A DNA stretch of 32,974 nt from Streptomyces inhibens (GCF_003389455.1 NZ_QUAC01000234.1:21516-54489), one strand, 5' to 3'; numbered from the stretch's first letter, positions 21,137 to 29,147 are shown. The notes: generated by a model not told the origin, from the sequence alone. Made by a program: numbers and translations.

Positions 21137-22164
21137 GCCGCCCCCCGTTGAGCCGCACCGCACGTCTCCTCATCCTGCTGGCCACCGTCCTCGTACTCGG
21201 CGGGGTCGCCGTCGGCGCGACCCTGTACGCCGCGGGGCGCGCCGCCCAGAAGGACCGCACCCAGACCGGCGGTCCTGCGGTGACCCCCGGAGCCGTCCGC
21301 CTGGACGACCCGCACCACACCCTCTTCCGCAATATGGCCTGGGGCCCGCACCGCGATGAGATCACCGCCGTCCCGACGGACCGGCTCTCCGGCCCGCGGA
21401 CCGCCTCCGGCGTCCGCTGCCTGCGCTTCTACCAAGCCTCCGGCACCGGCATCTGCCTCCAGGCCGTGCACGGCAAGCTCCGCGACACCTATCGCGCCAT
21501 CGTCCTCGACAACCATCTGCACGAGCTGCGCCATTACGACCTGGCCGGCACCCCGACCCGCGCCCGGGTCTCCCCCAGCGGCCGCACCGCCGCCTGGACC
21601 GTCTTCGTCAGCGGCGACTCCTACGCCGGAACCGCCTTCTCCACCCGCACCTCCCTCGTCGACACCCGCACCTGGCACCTGGACGCCAACCTGGAGAGCT
21701 ATGCGCTGGCCGTCGACGGACACCCGGTCCACGCGGCCGACATCAACGTCTGGGGCGTCACCTTCGCCGACGACACCCACTTCTACGCCACCGCCGCCAC
21801 CGCCGGTAAGACGTATCTCGTCCGCGGCGATCGCATCGCCAAAACCCTGCGGGCGCTGCACACCAACGTCGAATGCCCCTCGCTCTCCCCCGACGGCACC
21901 CACATCGCCTACAAGAAGCGCGTCCAGGGCGCCGATCCGGACGCCCCGTGGCGGCTGTACGTCCTCGATCTGCGCACCCTGCGCGAGAGCGCGACCGGCG
22001 AACACCGCAACGTCGACGACCAGGCCGTCTGGCGCGACGACCACACGCTCGTCTACTCCCTACCGGGCAACTACGGCTCCGACCTGTGGACCGTCCCCGC
22101 CGACGGCACCGGCACCCCGCGCCGCCTCACCACCGCCGCACTCGCCCCCGCGTTCCAGCATTAG
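21133..22164 (+). CDS. Membrane-anchored TolB-like beta-propeller protein
   Basis: A 343-residue protein with one N-terminal membrane helix (LLILLATVLVLGGVAVGATL) and an outer part made of repeated short strands. Several have the TolB/WD40-like form: ARVSPSGRTAAWTVF, CPSLSPDGTHIAYKK, PWRLYVLDLRTL, DDQAVWRDDHTLVYSLPG, DLWTVPADGTGTPRRLT. Propellers of this kind bind other proteins or ligands outside the membrane; no enzyme motif is seen. The GTG overlaps the MFS stop, so production is tied to the transporter. It may act as its extracytoplasmic partner. Its 3' end overlaps the convergent gene by 4 bases. Confidence 0.75.
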   Translation: MSRPPLSRTARLLILLATVLVLGGVAVGATLYAAGRAAQKDRTQTGGPAVTPGAVRLDDPHHTLFRNMAWGPHRDEITAVPTDRLSGPRTASGVRCLRFYQASGTGICLQAVHGKLRDTYRAIVLDNHLHELRHYDLAGTPTRARVSPSGRTAAWTVFVSGDSYAGTAFSTRTSLVDTRTWHLDANLESYALAVDGHPVHAADINVWGVTFADDTHFYATAATAGKTYLVRGDRIAKTLRALHTNVECPSLSPDGTHIAYKKRVQGADPDAPWRLYVLDLRTLRESATGEHRNVDDQAVWRDDHTLVYSLPGNYGSDLWTVPADGTGTPRRLTTAALAPAFQH

Positions 22165-22649
22165 CCGAGCCGGCCCGGGCTCTCCTCCGACGGCGGCCCT
22201 CCCCGGGGCGGGTCCGCCACATCCCCCTCCCCCACCGCCACCAGCAGCTGAAAGGGCAGCTCGCGGTCCCCCTGCCCCACCCCCACGCCGACCCAGCGGC
22301 CCGCCACCCGCCAGCCGTGCATCCGCGGGACATAGCCGCAGAGCGTGTCCAGCGGCGGCCGGACCGGTATGCCCCTCGCCATCCGTTCCAGGTGCCAAGC
22401 GAGATCGAGTATCCCGGGCTCGCCCCACCGTAAGGACAACGCCTGCACCAGCGCCGTCAGCTCCGCGTCGAACTCCTCCTCGGCCTCCGCCACCTCGGCG
22501 AGGTCCGCGTCCCAGAACTCCTGGCTGACCCGCAGGCCGGCTATGTGGAAGCCCGGCCCGCTCTCGACCATGGCGGAACGGCCCCGCTCCGCCGGGAACT
22601 CCCGCAGACGCAACAGGTCGATGGCGGCCAGATACCGGTCAGTCGTCAT
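22161..22649 (-). CDS. Uncharacterised 162-residue protein
   Basis: Starting at the ATG at 22649 it reads MTTDRYLAAIDLLRLREFPA and continues with an acidic helix (DLAEVAEAEEEFDAELTALV) and a C-terminal strand-rich part (LPFQLLVAVGEGDVADPP). A longer frame from 22736 has a basic, low-complexity start and is unlikely. There is no signal peptide or membrane segment. Codon use is that of a real Streptomyces gene. I recognise no domain. Its stop overlaps the stop of the propeller gene, and it is divergent from the ROK regulator. Confidence 0.65.
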   Translation of the reverse strand: MTTDRYLAAIDLLRLREFPAERGRSAMVESGPGFHIAGLRVSQEFWDADLAEVAEAEEEFDAELTALVQALSLRWGEPGILDLAWHLERMARGIPVRPPLDTLCGYVPRMHGWRVAGRWVGVGVGQGDRELPFQLLVAVGEGDVADPPRGGPPSEESPGRLG

Positions 22650-22808
22650 GCCGTCAGTAAACCGCCCGGGTCTGACAATTGACCTCCCACGCCGCCCTTC
22701 CCGGCGACGCCGCGCACCACCGCGGGCCGACGGCACCCCTCCAGGGCTCGCCGCACACCGTCTGACCGGCTACGATCCGCCACACACGGAAAGCTAGGGA
22801 GACGGACG

Positions 22809-23966
22809 TTGGCGCGGCTCACGGGCGGGGATCCCTCGCTGCTGCGGCGGATCAACTCCGCGGTGGTGCTGCATGCGCTGCGCGCGGCGGACTCCCCCAC
22901 GCTCACCCATCTCGTCCAGGTGACCGGTCTGTCCCGGCCGACGGTCGAGGGCGTGGTCGAGGGGCTCATCGAGACCGGTCTGGTGGTCGAGGTGCCCGCC
23001 GAGGAGGGCGAGACCCGTCGCCAGGGGCGGCCGGCCCGCCGGTTCCGCTTCCGTACGGAGGCCGGGCATCTGCTGGGCATCGAGATCGGCCCGCACCGCA
23101 TCACGGCGCTGCTGTCCGATCTGAGCGGGCGGGTGCTGGACACCGCGCAGCGCGCCGTCGAGGAGACCGCACCGGCCGACGAGCGGCTGGAGCGGGTCCG
23201 CGCCGTGGTGGCCGATCTGCTGCGACGTACGGGCGTGCCCCGCAGTTCGCTGCGGGCCGTCGGTGTGGCCACCCCCGGCATCGTGGAGGCGGAGGGCACC
23301 GTACGGCTGTGCACGGCGCTGCCCGGCTGGACGGGGCTGCCGCTGGGCGAGCGGCTGCGGCGGTCGTTCCGCTGCCCCGTCCTTGTCGAGAACGATGCCA
23401 ATGCCGCCGCGGTGGCCGAGCACTGGCAGGGCGCGGCCACCGGCTCCGACGACATCGTGTTCGTACTTGCGGGGCTGAGCCCGGGCGCCGGTTCCCTGAT
23501 CGGCGGCCGGCTGCACCGCGGGTTCGGCGGGGCCGCCGGGGAGATCGGCGCGCTGCATCTGCTCGGCCGCGAGGCGACGCCGGAGAAACTGCTGTCGACG
23601 ACCGGGAAACCGCTGCATCCCCTGGACGAGGCGCAGGTCGCCGCGGTGTTCGCGGCGGCGCGGGACGGCGAGGCACCGGCCCGGGAGGCGGTGGACCGCT
23701 TCATCCAGCGGCTGGTGCATGATGTCGCGGCCCTGGTCCTGGCGCTCGACCCGGAGCTGGTGGTGATCGGCGGCTGGGCAGCGGGGCTGGCCGGCGTGCT
23801 GGAGCCGCTGCGCGGAGAGTTGGCGCGCTACTGTCTGCGCCCGCCGCAGGTCGCGCTGTCACAGCTGGGCGAGGCGGCGGTCGCCACCGGGGCGCTGCGG
23901 CTCGCGCTGGACCATGTGGAGGGCGAACTCTTCGCGGTGGAGGGCACGGTGACGGCCCGCCGCTGA
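22809..23966 (+). CDS. ROK-family transcriptional regulator without the zinc motif
   Basis: A 385-residue ROK protein. Residues 8-65 form a winged helix (LLRRINSAVVLHALRAADSP, LTHLVQVTGLSRPTVEGVVE). The ROK fold follows from about residue 85 (LLGIEIGPHRITALLSDLSG), with the sugar-contact motif ENDANAAAVAEH at residues 194-205. The zinc-binding CxCGxxGCxE motif of most ROK proteins is absent; the matching region reads GEIGALHLLGREATPEKLL. The DxGGT phosphate loop is also altered, so kinase activity is unlikely. TTG at 22809 has AGGGAG 8 bases before it. It probably binds a sugar or similar ligand; targets unknown. Confidence 0.85.
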   Translation: MARLTGGDPSLLRRINSAVVLHALRAADSPTLTHLVQVTGLSRPTVEGVVEGLIETGLVVEVPAEEGETRRQGRPARRFRFRTEAGHLLGIEIGPHRITALLSDLSGRVLDTAQRAVEETAPADERLERVRAVVADLLRRTGVPRSSLRAVGVATPGIVEAEGTVRLCTALPGWTGLPLGERLRRSFRCPVLVENDANAAAVAEHWQGAATGSDDIVFVLAGLSPGAGSLIGGRLHRGFGGAAGEIGALHLLGREATPEKLLSTTGKPLHPLDEAQVAAVFAAARDGEAPAREAVDRFIQRLVHDVAALVLALDPELVVIGGWAAGLAGVLEPLRGELARYCLRPPQVALSQLGEAAVATGALRLALDHVEGELFAVEGTVTARR

Positions 23967-23984
23967 CCGGCGGCCACAACGGCA

Positions 23985-24022
23985 ACGGGCCCACACCGGC
24001 GAAATGCCCGGCGTGGGCCCGT
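23985..24022. terminator. Bidirectional terminator between the ROK and GntR genes
   Basis: ACGGGCCCAC (23985-23994) and GTGGGCCCGT (24013-24022) are perfect 10-base arms, with an inner CCGG/CCGG pair. It lies between two convergent stop codons and should end both transcripts. Confidence 0.8.
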
Positions 24023-24033
24023 AAGGGCGCCGC

Positions 24034-24780
24034 TCAGCCCGCGAGCAGCGAGACCGCTTCACTCTCACCGAAGGTGAGACGGCAGGTGTCCGCACGGTAC
24101 GTGGAGACCGCGACGGCGCTGGTGCGGCCCCCGGAGACATAGCGGGTGGTGACGACCAGGACGGGCGCCCCGGGCAGCCGGTCCAGCTGCTTGGCGTCCT
24201 CCGCTCGGGCCGAGCCGAGCTCGACGGTACGGTCCTGGCCCTCCAGCTCCAGCGGCTGCAGCTCCTTGAGGACCGCACGGGCGCGACCCGGGGCGCCGAG
24301 CGAGGCCGCCCCGGCGAAGCCGGGGACCACGTCCGACGGGACGTACAGCAGCTCGGCGGCGACGGGCTGGCCGTGCGTGACCCGGCTGCGGCGCACTATG
24401 TGCACCCGGTCGCCAGGGGCGGTCTCCAGCAGACGGGCCACCGCGGCCGGCACCGTCTCGCTCTCGACGGCGTCGACCGGCTGCCAGTCGTCACCGGGGG
24501 CGCCGGGCCAGGTGTGCCGGGCGGGCGCGACGGCGACGCCGACGCGCGGCGGTGCGACCGTGGTGCCCACACCGCGGCGGCGCTGCAGTCTGCCTTCGAG
24601 CTCCAGCTGTTCGAGCGCCTGCCGCAGCGTGGCCCGCGCGACGCCGAACCGCGCCGCCAGCTCACGCTCGTTGGGCAGAATCTCGCCGACCGCGAACTCC
24701 GAGTCCAGCGCCTCGCTGAGCACGGTCTTGAGGTGCCAGTACTTCGGCTCCGGCACCGTTTCGAGCTGCGTGGTCCCCAC
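24034..24780 (-). CDS. GntR-family regulator, HutC/UTRA type (DasR-like)
   Basis: A 248-residue protein with an N-terminal GntR winged helix (YWHLKTVLSEALDSEFAVGE, ELAARFGVARATLRQALEQL) and a UTRA ligand domain from about residue 85 (VHIVRRSRVTHGQPVAAELL, LPGAPVLVVTTRYVSGGRTS). The GTG at 24780 is chosen because GGAGG lies just before it and it gives the normal length; a GTG at 24840 is possible. UTRA domains bind phosphosugars or similar small molecules. DasR controls N-acetylglucosamine use in Streptomyces; this protein is from the same subfamily but need not be DasR. A palindrome over its own promoter suggests autoregulation. Confidence 0.88.
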   Translation of the reverse strand: MGTTQLETVPEPKYWHLKTVLSEALDSEFAVGEILPNERELAARFGVARATLRQALEQLELEGRLQRRRGVGTTVAPPRVGVAVAPARHTWPGAPGDDWQPVDAVESETVPAAVARLLETAPGDRVHIVRRSRVTHGQPVAAELLYVPSDVVPGFAGAASLGAPGRARAVLKELQPLELEGQDRTVELGSARAEDAKQLDRLPGAPVLVVTTRYVSGGRTSAVAVSTYRADTCRLTFGESEAVSLLAG

Positions 24781-24890
24781 CCTGTCCTCCGCACTGGCCG
24801 TTACCCCGCGGGGCTGCGCCCCTGGGAGGCGGGCCCGCACGCACGCCCGATTATGAGCGCTTCTTTATTAAAGGTTGTTGCAGTATCCCG

Positions 24891-24925
24891 ACGATATGGC
24901 CGCCCCCACCCTTGGTCAAGACCAA
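24891..24925 (-). promoter_or_regulatory. GntR promoter with a DasR-type palindrome over the -35
   Basis: On the minus strand TTGACC (24919-24914) and TATCGT (24896-24891) are 17 bases apart, a good sigma-70-like promoter. The -35 lies inside the palindrome TTGGTC-AA-GACCAA (24912-24925), which resembles the TGGTCTAGACCA sites bound by DasR and related HutC-type regulators. Repression of the gene by its own product is the simple reading. The AT-rich stretch 24861-24886 lies in the resulting leader. Confidence 0.7.
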
Positions 24926-24981
24926 TCCCCCATCGGTTTCGCACCGGCCGCCCCTCCCACGGCACCCGCCCCGCCGCTCGC

Positions 24982-24987
24982 TACCCT
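24982..24987 (+). promoter_or_regulatory. -10 element of a leaderless racemase-family gene
   Basis: TACCCT ends 7 bases before the ATG at 24995 and no ribosome site is visible, so a leaderless start is likely. The GntR palindrome lies about 57-70 bases upstream of this element and could also affect it. Confidence 0.45.
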
Positions 24988-24994
24988 GACCGCC

Positions 24995-25660
24995 ATGCTC
25001 GCCCTGCTGCACACCTCGTCCGCCCATGTCCCGGTCTTCGACGCCCTGCGCGACGAGGACGCCCCCGGCTTGGCGCTGCATCACCTCGTACGCCCCGAAC
25101 TCCTCAGCCGCGCAAGGACGCAGGGCCCCGACGCCGTGGCCGAGGATGTCTCCGACGAGCTCGCGGCAGCGGCCCGCGACGGGGCACGGGTCGTGCTCTG
25201 CACCTGCTCCACGATCGGCTCGGTCGCCGAGACGGCCGGCGCCGCACTCGGCCTCCCCGTCCTCCGGGTGGACCGCCCGATGGCCGCGGCCGCCGTCGCC
25301 GCCGGTCCGCGCATCGCCGTTCTCGCCACCGTGGAGAGCACCTTCGCGCCCACCGAGTCCCTGCTCGCCGAGGAAGCCGACCGAGCCGGCCGCGAGATCA
25401 GCGTGCGGAGGGTGCTGGTGCAGGGCGCCTGGGAGAAGTTCGAGACCGGCGACACCGACGCCTATCTGGCAACGGTCGCCACCGCGGCACGCGCGGTAGC
25501 GGACACCGATGTCATCGTCCTCGCGCAGGCATCCATGGCGCCCGCGGCCAACGACCTCGCTCTCGGCGTGCCGGTGCTCTCCAGCCCCCGCCCGGGCCTG
25601 CGGGCCGCCGCTCAACTCGCCGCCAGCGACCCCAACTTCTCCGGATTGCGCACGATGTAG
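24995..25660 (+). CDS. Asp/Glu/hydantoin racemase-family protein
   Basis: A 221-residue protein of the aspartate/glutamate racemase fold. The N-terminal cysteine motif is LCTCSTIGS with C69 and C71; the second half has ADTDVIVLAQASMAP where the second catalytic cysteine would normally be, here replaced by QAS. The single-cysteine pattern resembles arylmalonate decarboxylase-like members rather than true racemases. VAAGPRIAVLATVESTFAPT matches the usual domain link. The ATG at 24995 is preferred over the longer frame from 24875, whose start is Pro/Ala-rich and contains the operator. The stop overlaps the convergent sigma-factor gene by 49 bases. Substrate unknown. Confidence 0.75.
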   Translation: MLALLHTSSAHVPVFDALRDEDAPGLALHHLVRPELLSRARTQGPDAVAEDVSDELAAAARDGARVVLCTCSTIGSVAETAGAALGLPVLRVDRPMAAAAVAAGPRIAVLATVESTFAPTESLLAEEADRAGREISVRRVLVQGAWEKFETGDTDAYLATVATAARAVADTDVIVLAQASMAPAANDLALGVPVLSSPRPGLRAAAQLAASDPNFSGLRTM

Positions 25661-26493
25661 ACCGTCTGGATCTTCCCGTCCGCCATACCGAGCTGGATCA
25701 CGGAGTCCGGCACGCCGCCGTCATGCGCCAACAGCGCCATACCGCCGTTGAGTTCCACCAGGCTGAACTCCAGACCGGCCGGCGCGGACTTCGCGACGCC
25801 GAACAGGAAGCGGGCGACCTTGTCCGCGGACTCGATGATCCGCAGCGGCGCCTTGGCCTTCCCACCACTGTCCCCGACCAGCCGCGCATCCGCCGCCAGC
25901 AGACTCAGCAGCCCCTCCAGATCCTCGCCGGCCGCCGCGGCCATGAACCGCTCGGTCAGATCACGCTGCCGGCCTGGATCGACCTCGAAGCGCGGTCTGC
26001 CCTCCTCCACGTGCCGCCGCGCCCGCCCGGCCAGTTGGCGCACCGCGGCCTCGCTGCGATCGAGGGCGGCAGCGATCTCCGCGTACGGATAGCCGAACGC
26101 CTCACGCAGCACGAACACCGCGCGCTCCAACGGAGAGAGCGACTCCATGACGACGAGCACGGCCAGCGTGACGGACTCGGTGAACACCGCCCGCTCCGCG
26201 GTATCGGGGGCGCTACCGAAGTCGGTCGCCAGCGGCTCCGGCAGCCAGGGCCCCACGTACGACTCGCGCCGCGACTGAACCTGCCGCAGCCGGTCGATGG
26301 CCAGCCGTGTGGTGACCCGTACCAGAAAGGCCCGCGGCTCCCGCACGTCCGCCCGATCCGCACCCGACCACCGCAGCCACGCGTCCTGCACCACGTCCTC
26401 GGCGTCGGCCACCCGCCCGAGCATCCGGTAGGCCACCCCGAACAGCACGGGCCGGTGCTCCTCGAAAACATCGGTCGCAGAATCCTTCAGCAC
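25612..26493 (-). CDS. ECF sigma factor with SnoaL-like C-terminal domain (ECF41/SigJ type)
   Basis: A 293-residue sigma factor. Sigma-2 is FEEHRPVLFGVAYRMLGRVA DAEDVVQDAWLRW; sigma-4 is LSPLERAVFVLREAFGYPYA EIAAALDRSEAAVRQLAGRA. The linker contains WLPEPL, diagnostic for the ECF41-type group. The C-terminal 110 residues form a SnoaL-like domain, with DSGGK in place of the usual DGGGK motif. In this group the tail replaces an anti-sigma factor and tunes activity. GTG at 26493 fits family starts; a longer frame reaches 26556. A carboxymuconolactone decarboxylase or oxidoreductase partner, usual beside such genes, is not seen here. Confidence 0.88.
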   Translation of the reverse strand: MLKDSATDVFEEHRPVLFGVAYRMLGRVADAEDVVQDAWLRWSGADRADVREPRAFLVRVTTRLAIDRLRQVQSRRESYVGPWLPEPLATDFGSAPDTAERAVFTESVTLAVLVVMESLSPLERAVFVLREAFGYPYAEIAAALDRSEAAVRQLAGRARRHVEEGRPRFEVDPGRQRDLTERFMAAAAGEDLEGLLSLLAADARLVGDSGGKAKAPLRIIESADKVARFLFGVAKSAPAGLEFSLVELNGGMALLAHDGGVPDSVIQLGMADGKIQTVYIVRNPEKLGSLAAS

Positions 26494-26569
26494 CCGTCCA
26501 TCCCACCGGCCCGTCCCCGCGTTGTCCAGCGGAAACGGCGGTGACGTCAGCCGCACCGTGCGGCGGACC

Positions 26570-27529
26570 TCAACGGCGCTCGGTACGGCCGGAAAGGTCG
26601 CCGACGCGCGGAGGCCGGAGAGTTGCCGGGTGTCCCCTCCGGCTCCCCACCCACGGTGGGCACCGCACCACCCCTGACCCCACTGCCACCCCCACCCCCA
26701 CCATCAAACTGCCCCCCACCTGCGCCATCCCGTACCCGCCCGTCCCGGCCAACGGCGCGGTGAGCGCGGCGAAGACGGGGATCAGCCCGGAAAACAGGGT
26801 GGCGCGCTCCGGGCCGATCCGCTGGATGCCCGCGTACCAGCAGACGAACCCCACGACGGTGACGACGACGGCCTGCCAGCCCAGCGCCACCGCCTCCACC
26901 GCATCCGGCATCCGCAGCCAGCCACTCCCCTCGGTCACCACTCCCAGCACACCCGCTTCGACCGCGGCGACCCCGCTGACCACCGCCGACAGGAGCTTGG
27001 GCCCGAGCGGCGCCAGAACGGGTACGGCCAGGACGGCGAAGCCGACCTCGCCGCAGAGCGCCGCCACGGACCAGACGATGCCCATGCCATCGGTGCGCCC
27101 CCAGCCCTGTACGGCAAAGGCACCCGCCGCCACCAGCAGCGCGCCCTGGACCACGGCCGGGCGGGGGCGGCGCCCCGCGAACGCGGGCACGATCACCGCG
27201 ACGACGACCGGCGCGCAGCCGACGAACACCCCCGGCACGGCCGGTTCCGCGGTGCGTTCCGCCGCCAGGATCGCCAGGTTGAAGCCGAGCATGCCGACAC
27301 CGGCGAGCAGGGCGAGGCGCGCCCATTGCCGGCCGGTCAGCGCCCGCAGCGGTGCGCCGGCGCGCCGTCCGACGAGGGACAGCAGGATCAGGGCGGCGAG
27401 GCCGTAGCGCAGGGCCTGGCCACCCGCGTACGGATAGCCGCCGAGCAGGCTGTTGGCGGTGAACGAGCCACCGACGAGGAAGCAGGCGAAGGCGGCCAAC
27501 AGAGCGCCGTGCAGAGGAGTCCGGTTCAT
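26570..27529 (-). CDS. EamA/DMT-family exporter
   Basis: A 319-residue membrane protein with ten predicted helices in two EamA halves. The first begins LHGALLAAFACFLVGGSFTANSLL; the second starts near GMGIVWSVAALCGEVGFAVL. Members export amino acids, nucleobases or drugs. The last 35 residues are basic and hydrophilic, longer than usual. A TAGCGT -10 lies 7 bases before the ATG on the minus strand, suggesting a leaderless transcript. The gene is divergent from a MocR regulator, and MocR-type repeats lie directly upstream of this promoter, so it is the likely target. Confidence 0.88.
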   Translation of the reverse strand: MNRTPLHGALLAAFACFLVGGSFTANSLLGGYPYAGGQALRYGLAALILLSLVGRRAGAPLRALTGRQWARLALLAGVGMLGFNLAILAAERTAEPAVPGVFVGCAPVVVAVIVPAFAGRRPRPAVVQGALLVAAGAFAVQGWGRTDGMGIVWSVAALCGEVGFAVLAVPVLAPLGPKLLSAVVSGVAAVEAGVLGVVTEGSGWLRMPDAVEAVALGWQAVVVTVVGFVCWYAGIQRIGPERATLFSGLIPVFAALTAPLAGTGGYGMAQVGGSLMVGVGVAVGSGVVRCPPWVGSRRGHPATLRPPRVGDLSGRTERR

Positions 27530-27536
27530 GAGACGG

Positions 27537-27601
27537 ACGCTAGGGATGCGGGCGGCCCGTCTTAAGGTCCACTTTCATGACGCCTTGGAGGACCACTTTC
27601 A
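27537..27601. promoter_or_regulatory. EamA/MocR intergenic region with MocR-type direct repeats
   Basis: AGGTCCACTTTCA (27565-27577) and AGGACCACTTTCA (27589-27601) are direct repeats with one difference and a 24-base period. Read on the minus strand they are TGAAAGTGGWCCT, close to the AAAGTGGWCTA repeats bound by PdxR-type MocR regulators. On the minus strand TAGCGT (27542-27537) with TTAAGA (27565-27560) and a 17-base spacer makes an EamA promoter; the repeats sit just upstream, as for an activator. Confidence 0.65.
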
Positions 27602-27639
27602 GCGTCGGCGGGCCAAACCAACAGGGGGAACACCGGCAC

Positions 27640-29127
27640 ATGCCGCACGACGACGAGGGACCCGGCACCGCACTCTGGACCACCGCCTGGGAACTGCTCC
27701 TCCCGACGGCCTCGGCACCACCCCGCCGACGCGGCCGCATCCTCCAGGAGGCCCTGCGCGACGCGGTCCGCTCGGGCCGCCTCGCGCCCGGCACACGGCT
27801 GCCGTCGGGCCGGGCGCTGGCCGCCGATCTCGGGGTGTCGCGGGGCCTGGTGACCGAGGCGTACGAGCAGTTGACGGCCGAGGGCTATCTGCACAGCCGA
27901 CGCGGTGCGGGCACCTGGGTGGGCGGGGCCGTACGCGCCACGGTGCCACCGCGGCCCACCGACACCCCGCCGGCCGGCGTCCCGCTCGTCGACTTCACGC
28001 CCGGCACCCCCGATCTCTCGCTCTTCCCGCGGGCGGCCTGGTCGGCCGCGCACCGCAGGGCCCTCGGCCGGCTGCCGCATCGCACGCTGGGCTATCCCGA
28101 CCCGCGGGGTCTGCCCGAACTCCGCGCGGAACTTGCCCAGTTGCTCACCAGAAGGCGCGGTGTGGTGGCCGATCCGCAGCGGGTGGTGGTGTGTTCAGGG
28201 GTGGCGCAGGCGATGACGCTGCTGGGGTTCACGCTGCGCGCGGCCGGGCACCGGGCCGTGGCCGTGGAAGACCCGGGGAGCCCCGAGCATGCGCAGCTGT
28301 TCGCCGCCGCGGGGCTGGCGTCCGTACCGGTGCCGTTGGACGACGAGGGGCCCGACCCGACCGCCCTCGCGGACTCCGGGGCCCGGGCCGCCGTGCTGAC
28401 CCCGTCCCATCAATTCCCGTCCGGAACCTCGGTATCGGCGCCCCGCAGGGCACAGCTGCTGCGGTGGGCGCGGGCGGCCGACGGGCTGCTGATCGAGGAC
28501 GACTACGACGGCGACTTCCGCTACGACCGGGCGCCGGTCGGCGCGTTGCAGGGCCTGGACCCGGACCGGGTGGCGTACACGGGCTCGGTGAGCAAGTCCC
28601 TGGCCCCGGGGCTGCGGCTGGGGTGGCTGGTGGTGCCCGAGCGGCTCGCCGCCGAGGTCGTGGCCCGTAAGCGCACGATGGATCTGGGCAATCCGGTGCT
28701 GGACCAGGCGCTGCTGGCCGATTTCATCGCCCGCGGCGACTACGACCGCCAGCTGCGCCGCTGTCAGCGCGCCTACCGGGAGCGGCGGGACGCGCTGACC
28801 GCGGCGCTGGCCGCGCACTGCCCCGGTGCGGAGGTGACCGGCATCGCCGCGGGGCTGCATGTGATCGTCACCCTGCCCGCGCGCCACGGCCCGGAGGAGG
28901 CGTTCCTGACGCGGGCCCGCCGCGCGGGGCTGGCACTGCGGCCGCTGTCCGCCTACAAGAGCCCCCGCCCCGCGGGCGACAGCCACGTACGCCCCGGCCA
29001 TGCACGCCCGGACCACCCACCCGTAGACGCACACGTGCCCCCCGACCGCATACGCCTGGTCCTGGGCTACGCACATCTCTCACCGTCGGACATCACCCGC
29101 GGCATACGCCTGCTCGGCGAGGTGTGA
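27640..29127 (+). CDS. MocR/PdxR-type regulator (GntR domain fused to aminotransferase fold)
   Basis: A 495-residue fusion. Residues about 20-95 are a GntR winged helix (LQEALRDAVRSGRLAPGTRL, ALAADLGVSRGLVTEAYEQL). Residues about 125-490 are a fold-type I aminotransferase domain. The PLP lysine is K319 in TGSVSKSLAPGLRLGW, and the aspartate pair binding the cofactor ring is in IEDDYDGDFRY (D287/D288). MocR proteins use PLP or a PLP-amino-acid adduct as the signal. The ATG at 27640 is used because the earlier ATG at 27577 lies inside a direct repeat. It is divergent from an EamA exporter, its likely target. It ends at a hairpin with the VOC gene. Confidence 0.9.
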   Translation: MPHDDEGPGTALWTTAWELLLPTASAPPRRRGRILQEALRDAVRSGRLAPGTRLPSGRALAADLGVSRGLVTEAYEQLTAEGYLHSRRGAGTWVGGAVRATVPPRPTDTPPAGVPLVDFTPGTPDLSLFPRAAWSAAHRRALGRLPHRTLGYPDPRGLPELRAELAQLLTRRRGVVADPQRVVVCSGVAQAMTLLGFTLRAAGHRAVAVEDPGSPEHAQLFAAAGLASVPVPLDDEGPDPTALADSGARAAVLTPSHQFPSGTSVSAPRRAQLLRWARAADGLLIEDDYDGDFRYDRAPVGALQGLDPDRVAYTGSVSKSLAPGLRLGWLVVPERLAAEVVARKRTMDLGNPVLDQALLADFIARGDYDRQLRRCQRAYRERRDALTAALAAHCPGAEVTGIAAGLHVIVTLPARHGPEEAFLTRARRAGLALRPLSAYKSPRPAGDSHVRPGHARPDHPPVDAHVPPDRIRLVLGYAHLSPSDITRGIRLLGEV

Positions 29128-29147
29128 ACCGGCTACCACCGGCTCAC
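29124..29147. terminator. Hairpin between the MocR and VOC genes
   Basis: GTGAACCGG (29124-29132) pairs with CCGGCTCAC (29139-29147) with one mismatch and a 6-base loop. It spans both convergent stop codons and probably ends both transcripts. Confidence 0.55.

Noticed and set aside
24034..24780. Naming the GntR regulator dasR
   Set aside because: The fold and operator are similar, but many DasR-like paralogues exist in Streptomyces, and the usual dasA-dasBC transport neighbours are not beside it.
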